From assembly GCF_001029285.1 (NCBI RefSeq), contig NZ_LDZY01000009.1, forward strand, positions 1-64,000: 64,000 bases of DNA, in the 5' to 3' direction. This document shows positions 8,038 to 15,488 of the stretch, in pieces. Position 1 is the stretch's first letter. Every line of letters starts with the position of its first letter. Source of the DNA: Desulfosporosinus acididurans (GTDB lineage: Bacteria > Bacillota > Desulfitobacteriia > Desulfitobacteriales > Desulfitobacteriaceae). Made by a program: the position numbers and the translations under genes. The notes beneath the pieces are model-generated. The model searched no databases. It saw nothing but the letters and a program-made list of their open reading frames with translations, and was not told the origin of the DNA.

Positions 8038-8792
8038 AAACGATTTTTGCTAAGACCTCAGGTCTAACCGAACGACCCTTTCATTATTGTCCAGGATGTA
8101 CTCATGGGATTATTCATCGCCTGATCGGTGAATTATTGGAAGAAATGAATCTAATTGAAAAGGCGATAGGCGTAGCTCCTGTGGGCTGTGCCGGTTTTTG
8201 TGAAAACTACTTTTCTTGTGATATGATCGGTGCTGCGCACGGGCGTGCAGTTGCGGTAGCGACAGGAGCCAAAAGAGCCCGTCCTGATCGTTTTGTCTTT
8301 ACCTATCAGGGAGATGGTGACGGTGCCTCCATTGGACTTGCTGAAACGGTATCTGCAGCCGCCCGCGGCGAAAAGATAAGTTCCATTTTTGTCAATAATG
8401 CCATCTATGGAATGACAGGAGGGCAAATGGCCCCAACTTCTCTGGTAGGACAGAGAACTTCAACTTCTCCGTATGGTCGAGATGCGGTAACGATGGGTTT
8501 CCCTTTGGATCTTCCTAAGATTTTGACCCAAGTTGAAGGAGCAGTTTATGTAGCCTCGGTCTCTGTGGAAAGTCCGCAAGCCATTAAAGAAGCCAAAAAA
8601 GCTCTTCGAAAAGCCTTTCAAATTCAGCTGGATGGTTTGGGATACTCTTTTGTCAGTATACTTTCCACCTGTCCTACGAACTGGGGTGTCGATCCGGTCG
8701 AAGCCTTAGATTGGTTAACGACAAAAATGAAACCCCATTTTGCCTTGGGTGAGCTGAAAACTCCAGCACTGGAAGGGGGGAGCAATCCATGA
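8034..8792 (+). CDS. vorA: 2-oxoacid:ferredoxin oxidoreductase beta subunit, TPP-binding (VorA-like)
   Basis: Beta subunit of 252 residues holding thiamine diphosphate. YCPGCTHGI near the N-terminus, GDGDGASIGLAE and NNAIYGMTGGQ form the usual TPP/Mg signature. It overlaps the alpha gene by 4 bases (ATGA), which implies translational coupling and equal amounts. It is short compared with pyruvate:ferredoxin oxidoreductase beta subunits, as expected for Vor/Kor types. Confidence 0.88.
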   Translation: MKTIFAKTSGLTERPFHYCPGCTHGIIHRLIGELLEEMNLIEKAIGVAPVGCAGFCENYFSCDMIGAAHGRAVAVATGAKRARPDRFVFTYQGDGDGASIGLAETVSAAARGEKISSIFVNNAIYGMTGGQMAPTSLVGQRTSTSPYGRDAVTMGFPLDLPKILTQVEGAVYVASVSVESPQAIKEAKKALRKAFQIQLDGLGYSFVSILSTCPTNWGVDPVEALDWLTTKMKPHFALGELKTPALEGGSNP

Positions 8793-9340
8793 CTTCTGGA
8801 ATAACAAAATATTTATTCGCGGGATTTGGAGGTCAAGGGGTTTTATTTATCGGTAAAGTTATGGCTCAGGCCGCTATGCTCGCAAAGCGTCAAGTTACCT
8901 GGATTCCTGCTTATGGACCGGAAATGCGCGGCGGGACTGCTAACTGTTCGGTAATTATCTCCAATAAGCGGATTGGTTCTCCGACTGTGGGTAAACCTGA
9001 TATAGCTCTAGTTATGAATGAAGCGTCCTATCAAAAATTTATTGCCAGCGTGGTCCCTGGCGGAACCTTATATGTAAATTCCTCAATCGTGCCGGATTTG
9101 CAGGGCAGAGACGATATTAAAATTGTTCGCGTTCCGGTTAATGATATTGCTCATGAAATAGGAGAGGCGAAGGTCGCCAACATTGTGATGCTGGGAGTTA
9201 TACAAGCCTTGACTCCAACTCTTGAGGATGAGATTCTAATTAAGGCACTGGTTGAATTGGCGGGTAAAAAACCCGAGCTAGCCGACTTGAATTCCAGAGC
9301 TTTCAAAGCTGGGATTGAGTATGCTCAAAAACATTTTTAA
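8789..9340 (+). CDS. 2-oxoacid:ferredoxin oxidoreductase gamma subunit (VorC-like)
   Basis: Gamma subunit of 183 residues with the family start FAGFGGQGVLFIGKVMAQAA and the block YGPEMRGGTANCSVIIS. It completes a four-subunit enzyme with the three genes upstream and overlaps the beta gene by 4 bases. A strong terminator follows, so it ends the operon. Confidence 0.88.
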   Translation: MTSGITKYLFAGFGGQGVLFIGKVMAQAAMLAKRQVTWIPAYGPEMRGGTANCSVIISNKRIGSPTVGKPDIALVMNEASYQKFIASVVPGGTLYVNSSIVPDLQGRDDIKIVRVPVNDIAHEIGEAKVANIVMLGVIQALTPTLEDEILIKALVELAGKKPELADLNSRAFKAGIEYAQKHF

Positions 9341-9387
9341 ATGATGACTTTTTAAAATTAAACAAATTACAAGTAAAACAAAAAATT

Positions 9388-9437
9388 AAGCAAGTCCTCC
9401 AATTGTATCAGTAGTTAAATTGGAAGGCTTGCTTTTT
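9388..9437 (+). terminator. Terminator of the Vor operon
   Basis: AAGCAAG and TCCAATT on the left arm pair with AATTGGA and CTTGCTT on the right, followed by TTTTT. The stem is long and the loop about 12 bases. It lies about 50 bases after the stop codon. Confidence 0.85.
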
Positions 9438-9503
9438 AAGTTGCTTTGTATTTTCTTTATACAATAATCCAGATCAAATATTTTAAATACGGTCTCGCTT
9501 TTA

Positions 9504-9695
9504 TTATGATTCTTGTTCCTTGGGATTGGCAGTAATCTCTTTTAGACGACCCGTTTTGCGGGCTGCGTCACGGAGCAAATATTCCATATGGGCATTGACA
9601 CTTCGAAATTCGTCAGCAGCCCATCGCTCTAGGACGGCATAGAGTTTAGGATCTATGCGAAGCAGAAATTGTTTCTTACTCATGGTTATCCACAT
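9504..9695 (-). CDS. Small ribbon-helix-helix (Arc/MetJ-type) protein
   Basis: Protein of 63 residues. The pattern [20 protein letters not shown] followed by [13 protein letters not shown] matches the beta-strand, helix, helix layout of Arc-type DNA-binding proteins and HicB-like antitoxin tails. The start at 9695 is preferred over the ATG at 9683 because AGGAG lies 6 bases before it. It directly follows the SPFH gene on the same strand (28-base gap), so the two are probably one operon. No toxin partner is visible. DNA-binding or autoregulatory function is inferred from the fold only. Confidence 0.7.
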   Translation of the reverse strand: MWITMSKKQFLLRIDPKLYAVLERWAADEFRSVNAHMEYLLRDAARKTGRLKEITANPKEQES

Positions 9696-9723
9696 CCGAT
9701 GCTCCTAAATTAACACGCAAGGA

Positions 9724-10566
9724 TTAAGAATACACTGTTCCGGTATTTACGACGGGTTGAATAGAACGTTCAGAAACTATGGATACTAGGAGATTGTTAA
9801 CCATTGATGCTTTGCGCTCATCATCAAGATTTATGACGCCTTCTTTTTCAATTCGTTCGATAGCCAGCTGCACTAAGCCAACAGCCCCTTCAACAATGAT
9901 TTGGCGAGCTGAAAGAATCGCAGAAGCTTGTTGACGCTGTAACATTGCCCCAGCTATTTCTGTGGCATAAGCCAGATGGGTTAGACGAGTTTCGCTGACT
10001 TCAACTCCAGCGAGGATGAGCCGCTGTTGAAGTTCTTTCATTAATTCATCGGATACCTCCTCCGGATTCCCGCGTAAGGAGATATCATCACTTTCGAAAT
10101 TATCATAAGCATAGCGAGTTGCGATATGGCGTAAGGCGGTTTCACTTTGGATTTCCACAAATTGTTCATATTTTTCCACGTCGAAGATGGCCTTTGCAGT
10201 ATCAACTACTCGAAAAACAACAACGGCTGCGATTTCAATCGGGTTCCCTTGGATATCATTTACTTTTAAAGTTTTACTGTTAAAGTTGCGAACCTTTAAG
10301 GAAATGCCTTTGCGTGAGGCCAAGGGAATACTTAGCCAAAGCCCTGGTTTACGAATAGTGCCAAGGTAATTCCCGAAAAATACGAGGGCATAGGCTTTAT
10401 TTGGTTGTACGACAATAATCCCTGTTCCCAATATAAGAGCTGCGATAAGGAGCACAGTCCCAATAAAGTTTTTTTGGATTATTAGGGCGATTCCTCCAAT
10501 TAAAAGGGCAAGCATACAAATTAGCGCCAGATACCCGTTGACAGCCCAAGCCTTTTTCTCAAACAT
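9724..10566 (-). CDS. SPFH/Band-7 domain membrane protein (slipin-like)
   Basis: Membrane-anchored SPFH-domain protein of 280 residues. Two closely spaced hydrophobic segments (about residues 10-30 and 35-55) precede the SPFH domain (VQPNKAYALVFFGNYLGTI to ERIEKEGVI). The stretch EIAAVVVFRVVDTAKAIFDVEKYEQFV is typical. Family members scaffold membrane microdomains and often pair with proteases. The start at 10566 follows GGAGG with about 8-base spacing; an in-frame ATG at 10617 would add 17 poorly supported residues. It is co-oriented with the RHH gene downstream. The partner protein and role are unknown. Confidence 0.82.
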   Translation of the reverse strand: MFEKKAWAVNGYLALICMLALLIGGIALIIQKNFIGTVLLIAALILGTGIIVVQPNKAYALVFFGNYLGTIRKPGLWLSIPLASRKGISLKVRNFNSKTLKVNDIQGNPIEIAAVVVFRVVDTAKAIFDVEKYEQFVEIQSETALRHIATRYAYDNFESDDISLRGNPEEVSDELMKELQQRLILAGVEVSETRLTHLAYATEIAGAMLQRQQASAILSARQIIVEGAVGLVQLAIERIEKEGVINLDDERKASMVNNLLVSIVSERSIQPVVNTGTVYS

Positions 10567-10737
10567 AGTGATAAACCTCCTTAAACTAGGTATGGATACC
10601 TTAGAATCTTTTTGCATCGAATGTCTCTCGATACCAATATGATATCACTTTTATATAACAAGATAAAGCCTTAATTTTATTCACTCTAATAAATGGAAGA
10701 ATTTAAGCGAGAGATAGTCCAGAGAAAGAGGATTAAT

Positions 10738-10757
10738 AATGACCATAATTGGTCATT
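10738..10757. promoter_or_regulatory. Palindromic operator candidate upstream of the SDR gene
   Basis: AATGACCA-N4-TGGTCATT is a perfect 8+8 inverted repeat 53 bases upstream of the SDR start. It lies in the gap between divergently transcribed genes (SPFH and SDR), a common place for a dimeric repressor site. The regulator is unknown. Confidence 0.45.
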
Positions 10758-10809
10758 TTATTATCGTTCAATCAATGGGAAAACGAACAAGAAGAAAGGA
10801 GTCATTTAA

Positions 10810-11679
10810 ATGACCCAGGCTAAATCGCCAAAACCGACCTTTCCGGCTCAGCAACAAGAACAGCAACCTGGCCTCGAAACGTTAATGAATCCATTACCTT
10901 TGGCTGAAGACCCGGCTTATAAAGGCAATGGCAAATTAAAAGGAAAGATAGCTATTATAACAGGCGGAGACAGTGGCATTGGAAGGGCAGTCTCTATAGC
11001 CTTTGCCAAGGAAGGCGCTGATATTGTCATTGTTTATTACAATGAACATCTGGACGCGAATATTACGAAAGCCCGAATCGAAGAATTAGGAAAACGCTGC
11101 TTGCTTTTAGCCGGCGACATTGGCGATGAATCGTTTTGTCAAGGGGTTGTAAATACTACACTTCAGACCTTTGCTCAAATAGACATTTTGATAAATAATG
11201 CCGGAGAACAACATCCTCAAAATAGTTTGCTTGATATAACAAGCAGTCAGCTGGAGCGTACATTTCGCACAAATATATTTGGCTGCTTTTATTTAACTAA
11301 GTCAGTATTGCCTCATCTTAAGCCTGGAAGCAGTATTATCAATACGACTTCGATTACGGCTTATGAAGGGCATGATCAACTCATTGATTACTCCGCTAGT
11401 AAAGGAGCCGTGATTTCTTTTACTCGTTCGCTTTCGGAGTCTCTTTGCAAATTGGGAATCCGAGTTAATGGCATCGCCCCGGGTCCAATCTGGACTCCCT
11501 TAATTCCTTCTACGTTTCAAGAGGAACAAGTAGCCGTCTTCGGCAGTACGGTGCCGATGCAGCGAGCAGGTCAGCCGAAGGAATTAGCTCCAGCCTATGT
11601 GTTTTTAGCATCTGAAGACTCTTCATACATTTCTGAGCAAATTATACATATTAATGGCGGTACTATAATAAATTCTTAA
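10810..11679 (+). CDS. SDR-family oxidoreductase (YhxC/YdaD-like)
   Basis: Short-chain dehydrogenase of 289 residues with a 45-residue N-terminal extension rich in Pro/Gln. The Rossmann motif TGGDSGIGRA, the NNAGE motif and the catalytic YSASK are all present, with a Ser in NTTSITAYEG upstream. This long subgroup is linked to general stress in Bacillus relatives; the substrate is unknown. The start follows AAGGAG. It is a single gene closed by a terminator. Confidence 0.88.
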   Translation: MTQAKSPKPTFPAQQQEQQPGLETLMNPLPLAEDPAYKGNGKLKGKIAIITGGDSGIGRAVSIAFAKEGADIVIVYYNEHLDANITKARIEELGKRCLLLAGDIGDESFCQGVVNTTLQTFAQIDILINNAGEQHPQNSLLDITSSQLERTFRTNIFGCFYLTKSVLPHLKPGSSIINTTSITAYEGHDQLIDYSASKGAVISFTRSLSESLCKLGIRVNGIAPGPIWTPLIPSTFQEEQVAVFGSTVPMQRAGQPKELAPAYVFLASEDSSYISEQIIHINGGTIINS

Positions 11680-11692
11680 TTTTAGTTTAATT

Positions 11693-11757
11693 ATCATCCG
11701 GATAAGGCTAACCAGTGATGATCTGGCGATACAGCTTATCTTCGGATGATTTTTTTG
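11693..11757 (+). terminator. Terminator of the SDR gene
   Basis: ATCATCCGGATAAG (11693-11706) pairs with CTTATC and CGGATGAT (11734-11750) and is followed by a run of T. Confidence 0.85.
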
Positions 11758-11776
11758 TGACAAAATGAGCTTAAAA

Positions 11777-11821
11777 TTGTGACTTAAATCACATAACGTT
11801 TAAACTTTTATTTGCTATAAT
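11777..11821 (+). promoter_or_regulatory. CRP/FNR-type site with class II spacing to a TATAAT box
   Basis: TGTGA-N6-TCACA (11778-11793) is a perfect match to the general CRP/FNR-type half-sites. TATAAT lies at 11816-11821. With a start point about 7 bases after it, the site is centred near -42, the classic class II activator position. No good -35 box is seen, which fits activator dependence. Confidence 0.6.
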
Positions 11822-11834
11822 AGTCTAAGATGTT

Positions 11835-11884
11835 CACAGGACACTGATCACCGAAGCTCCGTTCAGCTTGAGCTGAACGAGTTT
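11835..11884 (-). repeat. Partial dispersed repeat (left end) in the polyferredoxin leader
   Basis: The minus strand reads GTTCAGCTCAAGCTGAAC then GAGCTTCGGTGA and AGTGTCCTGTG, matching the left part of the dispersed repeat, especially the degenerate copy at 15212. On the plus strand it puts a GTTCAGCT/AGCTGAAC hairpin (11861-11878) in the leader about 28 bases before the start codon. Confidence 0.5.
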
Positions 11885-11905
11885 AGTTTAGAAATGAGGG
11901 GTTCC

Positions 11906-12889
11906 ATGTTTTCAAAACTAAAAAACCTAATATCATGGAGACATGGTGTTCAATTGTTCTTTGCGCTTGTAGTTGCTTATATTGGTATTGACTTTATCCT
12001 GTTTGTAAATCAGTTAACAAAGAAGTCATTGGCAGTTATAAATAGACCGCCGGGAGTAGAGGCCTTTTTGCCTTTAAGTGCTTTGGTTGGACTGAGGGCA
12101 TGGTTGGCAACCGGAAGATTCGATCCTGTCCATCCGGCAGGGTTAGTAATTTTTCTGATAATCCTTGTAACTTCCCTTTTGTTTAAAAGAACCTTTTGTT
12201 CCTGGATCTGTCCAATAGGAACCCTTTCTGAGGGACTGGGAAAGATAGGACGAGCTCTATTCGGCCGAAATTTTAAAACACCAATTTGGCTTGATTTTAT
12301 CTTGCGTTTTTTGAAATATATTCTCCTTCTCTTTTTTCTGCTGGCCATTTTTTGGGGAATGAGTGGGACAGATGCCGCTTCCTTTGTTCAATCACCGTAC
12401 AATAGAATATCAGATATCATGATGCTCGAATTTATGGAACATTTATCTATTGTTGGCTTGTCAGTTTTTGGAGTTTTGGCATTGCTTTCGGTTATGATTG
12501 AAAATTTTTGGTGTCGGTATCTTTGTCCTTATGGCGCTCTTCTGGGGTTGATTAGTTTTCTGAGTCCAGTCAAAATTACTCGAAATCAAAATACTTGTAT
12601 CGAATGTGGAAAATGTTCGAAAAGTTGTCCGAGTCGGATAGATGTTGCCCATGAAAGTCGTGTCTTTTCTCCTGAATGCACGGGCTGCCTTAATTGTGTT
12701 CAACAATGTCCCGTTAAAGATACATTAACCTTGAAGACATCTTGGGGAAAGAAAACCCTTGCCATTCCTTTGCTCACAATAGCTATCCTTTGCCTTTGGT
12801 TTTTAGGCATCGTTGTTGCTAAACTGACAGGTCATTGGGGCTCTGATATGACTGTAGAAACCTATAGGCAATTGTTGTTTATGCTTTAA
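11906..12889 (+). CDS. Membrane-bound 4Fe-4S polyferredoxin, NapH/NosR-like
   Basis: Integral membrane iron-sulfur protein of about 327 residues. At least four or five hydrophobic segments are visible, with CSWICPIG and CRYLCPYG motifs at membrane borders, as in NapH/NosR/CcoG relatives. A cytoplasmic pair of 4Fe-4S clusters follows (CIECGKCSKSCP and CTGCLNCVQQCP), then a final membrane segment. Such proteins pass electrons between quinol and soluble or exported partners. The ATG at 11906 has GAGGGG before it; an ATG at 11894 is in frame but lacks a site. The CRP/FNR-like site upstream suggests redox control. The electron partner is unknown. Confidence 0.85.
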   Translation: MFSKLKNLISWRHGVQLFFALVVAYIGIDFILFVNQLTKKSLAVINRPPGVEAFLPLSALVGLRAWLATGRFDPVHPAGLVIFLIILVTSLLFKRTFCSWICPIGTLSEGLGKIGRALFGRNFKTPIWLDFILRFLKYILLLFFLLAIFWGMSGTDAASFVQSPYNRISDIMMLEFMEHLSIVGLSVFGVLALLSVMIENFWCRYLCPYGALLGLISFLSPVKITRNQNTCIECGKCSKSCPSRIDVAHESRVFSPECTGCLNCVQQCPVKDTLTLKTSWGKKTLAIPLLTIAILCLWFLGIVVAKLTGHWGSDMTVETYRQLLFML

Positions 12890-12945
12890 ACAATCCATTG
12901 TATTATCTAGGCAGATTATAATATAATCATAATAAAGGATTAGGC

Positions 12946-12989
12946 AATGCTCGACAGTACCGCACCTTGACTGTTGAGCATTATTTTTT
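12946..12989 (+). terminator. Terminator of the polyferredoxin gene
   Basis: AATGCTC and ACAGT pair with ACTGT and GAGCATT around a short loop, followed by ATTTTTT. The rest of the gap to 13196 holds a possible TATAAT box (13133-13138) for the next gene and nothing else that I can support. Confidence 0.85.
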
Positions 12990-13196
12990 AGTATTCATCC
13001 TATTCATATTTTGAGGAATTCCTGAATAGTATTTTTGTTATAAGACTAGCTGATAACGACGGCTTCGACAGAATAAATAGAATGTTATCTAAAGACTGAA
13101 AATTGAGGCTTAATTTCTTGTCCAAAAAGAGGTATAATATGATTTAAGTGGCAAAGTATGTACATGAATATCGAGGAAAGGGAGAGGAACTAGGAG

Positions 13197-14771
13197 ATGG
13201 AAAATAAGTTCAAAGAATCACTACTCGACAAAAATACATTGTCAGTAACTTGGGAGCTTGTCCCGGGAAGAGGTGCCAATGAAAAGCCCCAGGAAGTTGC
13301 TATTGCCTCAGCTGAACAAGCTGCTAAGGGAGGGAGGGTACATGCTCTAACTATCACAGATAATCCAGGGGGTAATCCGGCAATCCTAGCTGATTATTTG
13401 GGAATGGATATTCTGAAACTTGGGATAGAGCCTCTTGTACACTTTACTTGCAAGGATAAGAATCGAAATCAAATGGAAAGCCAACTTTATGCTTTAGATA
13501 GAGCTAATATCCGTAATCTCTTAGTTATGACTGGTGATTATCCGGTATCCGGATTTAAAGGACGCCCGAAACCTGTCTTTGACCTTGATCCTATAAATGC
13601 ACTTCAACTTATTACGGATATGAATAAGGGCTTAGAAATTCAAGGCATGAAAGTACCAATTTATCACAAAGCAAGTGATTTTTTTGCCGGAGCGGCAGTT
13701 TCTCCTTTTAAAGCTACCGAGGCTGAACAAATGGTTCAATATTATAAAATGAAAAAGAAAATTGCCGGTGGAGCGCAGTTTATTGTCTGTCAGCTTGGTT
13801 ATGATGCCCGAAAGTTCCATGAAGTTTTGCAGTTTTTAAAGGTTAACAACTATGATATTCCTGTAGTCGGTAATATCTATATCTTACCCTATGGTGCTGC
13901 GCGAATTATGAATCAAAACCAATTACCGGGATGTGTTGTAACCGATAAATTGTTAGCTGAGCTTGAGGCCGAAAAAGGTGCCCCGGATAAAGGGGTTGGA
14001 GCACGTATGCTGAGAGCGGCCAAAATGTATGCTGTTATGAAGGGAATGGGCTTTGGCGGTGTGCATATTGGAGGACATAATATCAAATATGAACAGGTGG
14101 AGTATATCATTGATCAAGGGGAAGAACTAAGCAAAAATTGGCAGGATTATATTCGTGAATTCGACTATCCACAAAAGAATGGTTTCTATTGTTTCGAAAA
14201 AGACGAGAAGACAGGTTTAAATAGCGATCGTCCAACGAATCGTGCTAACCTGCCCCTGGATGCGCCTGTGAATTTTGGTTATACCATGATGCGTGGTATG
14301 CATGCCTTGATGTTTACTCCCAACAAAAAGTTATTCCCTGTCATGCGAAGTTTTTACCGTGCAGCAGAAGGAAAGAAAAAGAGAGAGAAACGTCTGCATG
14401 CTCTTGAGCATATTGCCAAAGTTGTTATGCTTGATTGCAAGGACTGCGGAGATTGTGCAATGTTTGATATAGCCTATTTGTGCCCGATGTCACAGTGCCC
14501 TAAAAATCAGCGTAATGGTGCATGTGGAGGAAGTTTAAATGGTTGGTGCGAAGTATTCCCAAATGAGAAAAAATGTATTTGGGTAAGAGCTTATGCCAGA
14601 CTTAAAAAGTATGGGGAAGAAGCCAATATTGATGTTCCTCCGGTTCCCCCAGCCAATTGGGATCTGTATCAGACTTCTTCTTGGTCTAATTTCTATTTAG
14701 GGAAAGATCACTCTGCACCTATTTTAGGAATAAAGCGCCCGGAAAGTAAGGTTCCACAGACAAAGAAATAA
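13197..14771 (+). CDS. Methylenetetrahydrofolate reductase-type protein, MetF fused to a Cys-rich C-terminal (MetV-like) domain
   Basis: Protein of 524 residues. Residues 1 to about 310 form a MetF-type barrel (WELVPGRG, ITDNPGGNPA, LLVMTGDYP, ADYLGMDILK), expected to interconvert methylene- and methyl-tetrahydrofolate. The C-terminal third carries a Cys-rich set (DCKDCGDCAMFDIAYLCP, CPKNQRNGACGG, WCEVFP, CIWVRAY) like the MetV/MTHFR C-terminal domain, which in acetogens is a separate subunit with a metal or Fe-S site. This points to a Wood-Ljungdahl-type reductase in fused form. The start follows AGGAG with close spacing. The gene is followed after 25 bases by a small conserved gene. Confidence 0.82.
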   Translation: MENKFKESLLDKNTLSVTWELVPGRGANEKPQEVAIASAEQAAKGGRVHALTITDNPGGNPAILADYLGMDILKLGIEPLVHFTCKDKNRNQMESQLYALDRANIRNLLVMTGDYPVSGFKGRPKPVFDLDPINALQLITDMNKGLEIQGMKVPIYHKASDFFAGAAVSPFKATEAEQMVQYYKMKKKIAGGAQFIVCQLGYDARKFHEVLQFLKVNNYDIPVVGNIYILPYGAARIMNQNQLPGCVVTDKLLAELEAEKGAPDKGVGARMLRAAKMYAVMKGMGFGGVHIGGHNIKYEQVEYIIDQGEELSKNWQDYIREFDYPQKNGFYCFEKDEKTGLNSDRPTNRANLPLDAPVNFGYTMMRGMHALMFTPNKKLFPVMRSFYRAAEGKKKREKRLHALEHIAKVVMLDCKDCGDCAMFDIAYLCPMSQCPKNQRNGACGGSLNGWCEVFPNEKKCIWVRAYARLKKYGEEANIDVPPVPPANWDLYQTSSWSNFYLGKDHSAPILGIKRPESKVPQTKK

Positions 14772-14796
14772 TTCTGGCAACGTATGGAGGGTGTTT

Positions 14797-15117
14797 ATGG
14801 CAACGGGAGTCATAAAAAGCGGCATTTGCGGCTTTACAATAACCGTTAAAGCAGTGAGCGGGGGCGATGAGCATGTAAAATTGGAAATAACGAGTGATTG
14901 CCCAAATTTCCAAAAAATAGCCCCTGAATTAACAGAAGTCGATGCTTATCAAGAAATGTTTCATAAACTTCACACTGGGAAAGTTTATGAAGTGTTTGCC
15001 AAATACAGCCCACACCCCAGCTGTCCTGGGCTTTCGGGGATTCTTAAGACAATTGAGGTTGCTTCCGGTTTAGCTCTTCAACAAACTGTAAGCATAACTA
15101 TTTCCAAAGAAGAATAA
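14797..15117 (+). CDS. Conserved small protein of unknown function
   Basis: Protein of 106 residues that I do not recognise with certainty. It begins ATGVIKSGICGFTITVKAV and contains three cysteines (SGICGF, TSDCPNF, HPSCPGLSG) spread over an alpha/beta pattern, which might bind a metal. GTG at 14791 is in frame, but the ATG at 14797 has GGAGG 6 bases before it. It follows the MetF-type gene by 25 bases and is followed by a terminator, so both probably form one transcript. A link to folate or Wood-Ljungdahl metabolism is only suggested by position. Confidence 0.65.
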   Translation: MATGVIKSGICGFTITVKAVSGGDEHVKLEITSDCPNFQKIAPELTEVDAYQEMFHKLHTGKVYEVFAKYSPHPSCPGLSGILKTIEVASGLALQQTVSITISKEE

Positions 15118-15174
15118 AAAGCGCGCTCCTTACTTGTAGTTTGATAATCATAGTAGGGAGCGCTTTTATTTTAA
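15117..15174 (+). terminator. Terminator after the MetF-type operon
   Basis: AAAAGCGCGCTCC pairs with GGAGCGCTTTT, then ATTTT follows. The stem is strong and lies right after the stop codon. Confidence 0.85.
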
Positions 15175-15211
15175 AGAGTCTTTAACGAACTGAATCTAAA
15201 AAAATGAATCG

Positions 15212-15300
15212 TAAACTTGTCCAGTTAAAGCTGAACATCGGTGCTCCGGTGACGAAAGTGTCCTGTGGATAGTTTCGCCGAAAGCGCCTATCCAATAACA
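15212..15300 (+). repeat. Degenerate copy of the dispersed repeat between convergent genes
   Basis: GTAAACTTGTCCAGTTAAAG then CTGAACATCGGTG matches the left end of the copy at 25181 with a few changes; the right part has drifted. The rest of the 371-base gap (15118-15488) holds only two terminators facing each other. Confidence 0.5.
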
Positions 15301-15420
15301 AATGCCATCGCGCTGAAGGATGGATTCTACCTTCACCGAAAAATACGAAGGAATAGTAACCGTCATTATAGAGGTGAGGGTCTTAGAAGGGGATAAAAAC
15401 TGAACTATAACTTTGAGAAA

Positions 15421-15464
15421 CAAAAAAAGAGGGATTATGATGCATCTAAGCAGATAATCCCTCT
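15421..15464 (-). terminator. Terminator of glnN
   Basis: On the minus strand AGAGGGATTAT pairs with ATAATCCCTCT and is followed by a run of seven T. It lies about 25 bases after the glnN stop codon. Confidence 0.85.
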
Positions 15465-15488
15465 CTAGAATTTAAATTGTTGTTATAA

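Noticed and set aside
8151-8426. Long open frames opposite real genes (for example here, and 29683-30099 minus)
   Set aside because: They lie fully inside well-supported genes, lack ribosome sites and have no recognisable domains.
6747-9340. 2-oxoglutarate (KorABCD) rather than branched-chain enzyme
   Set aside because: Not excluded by sequence, but co-location with ptb and buk favours the Vor assignment.
14349-14600. Cys-rich C-terminus of the MetF-type protein as a separate ferredoxin gene
   Set aside because: The frame is continuous with MetF and the Cys spacing is not CxxCxxCxxxC.
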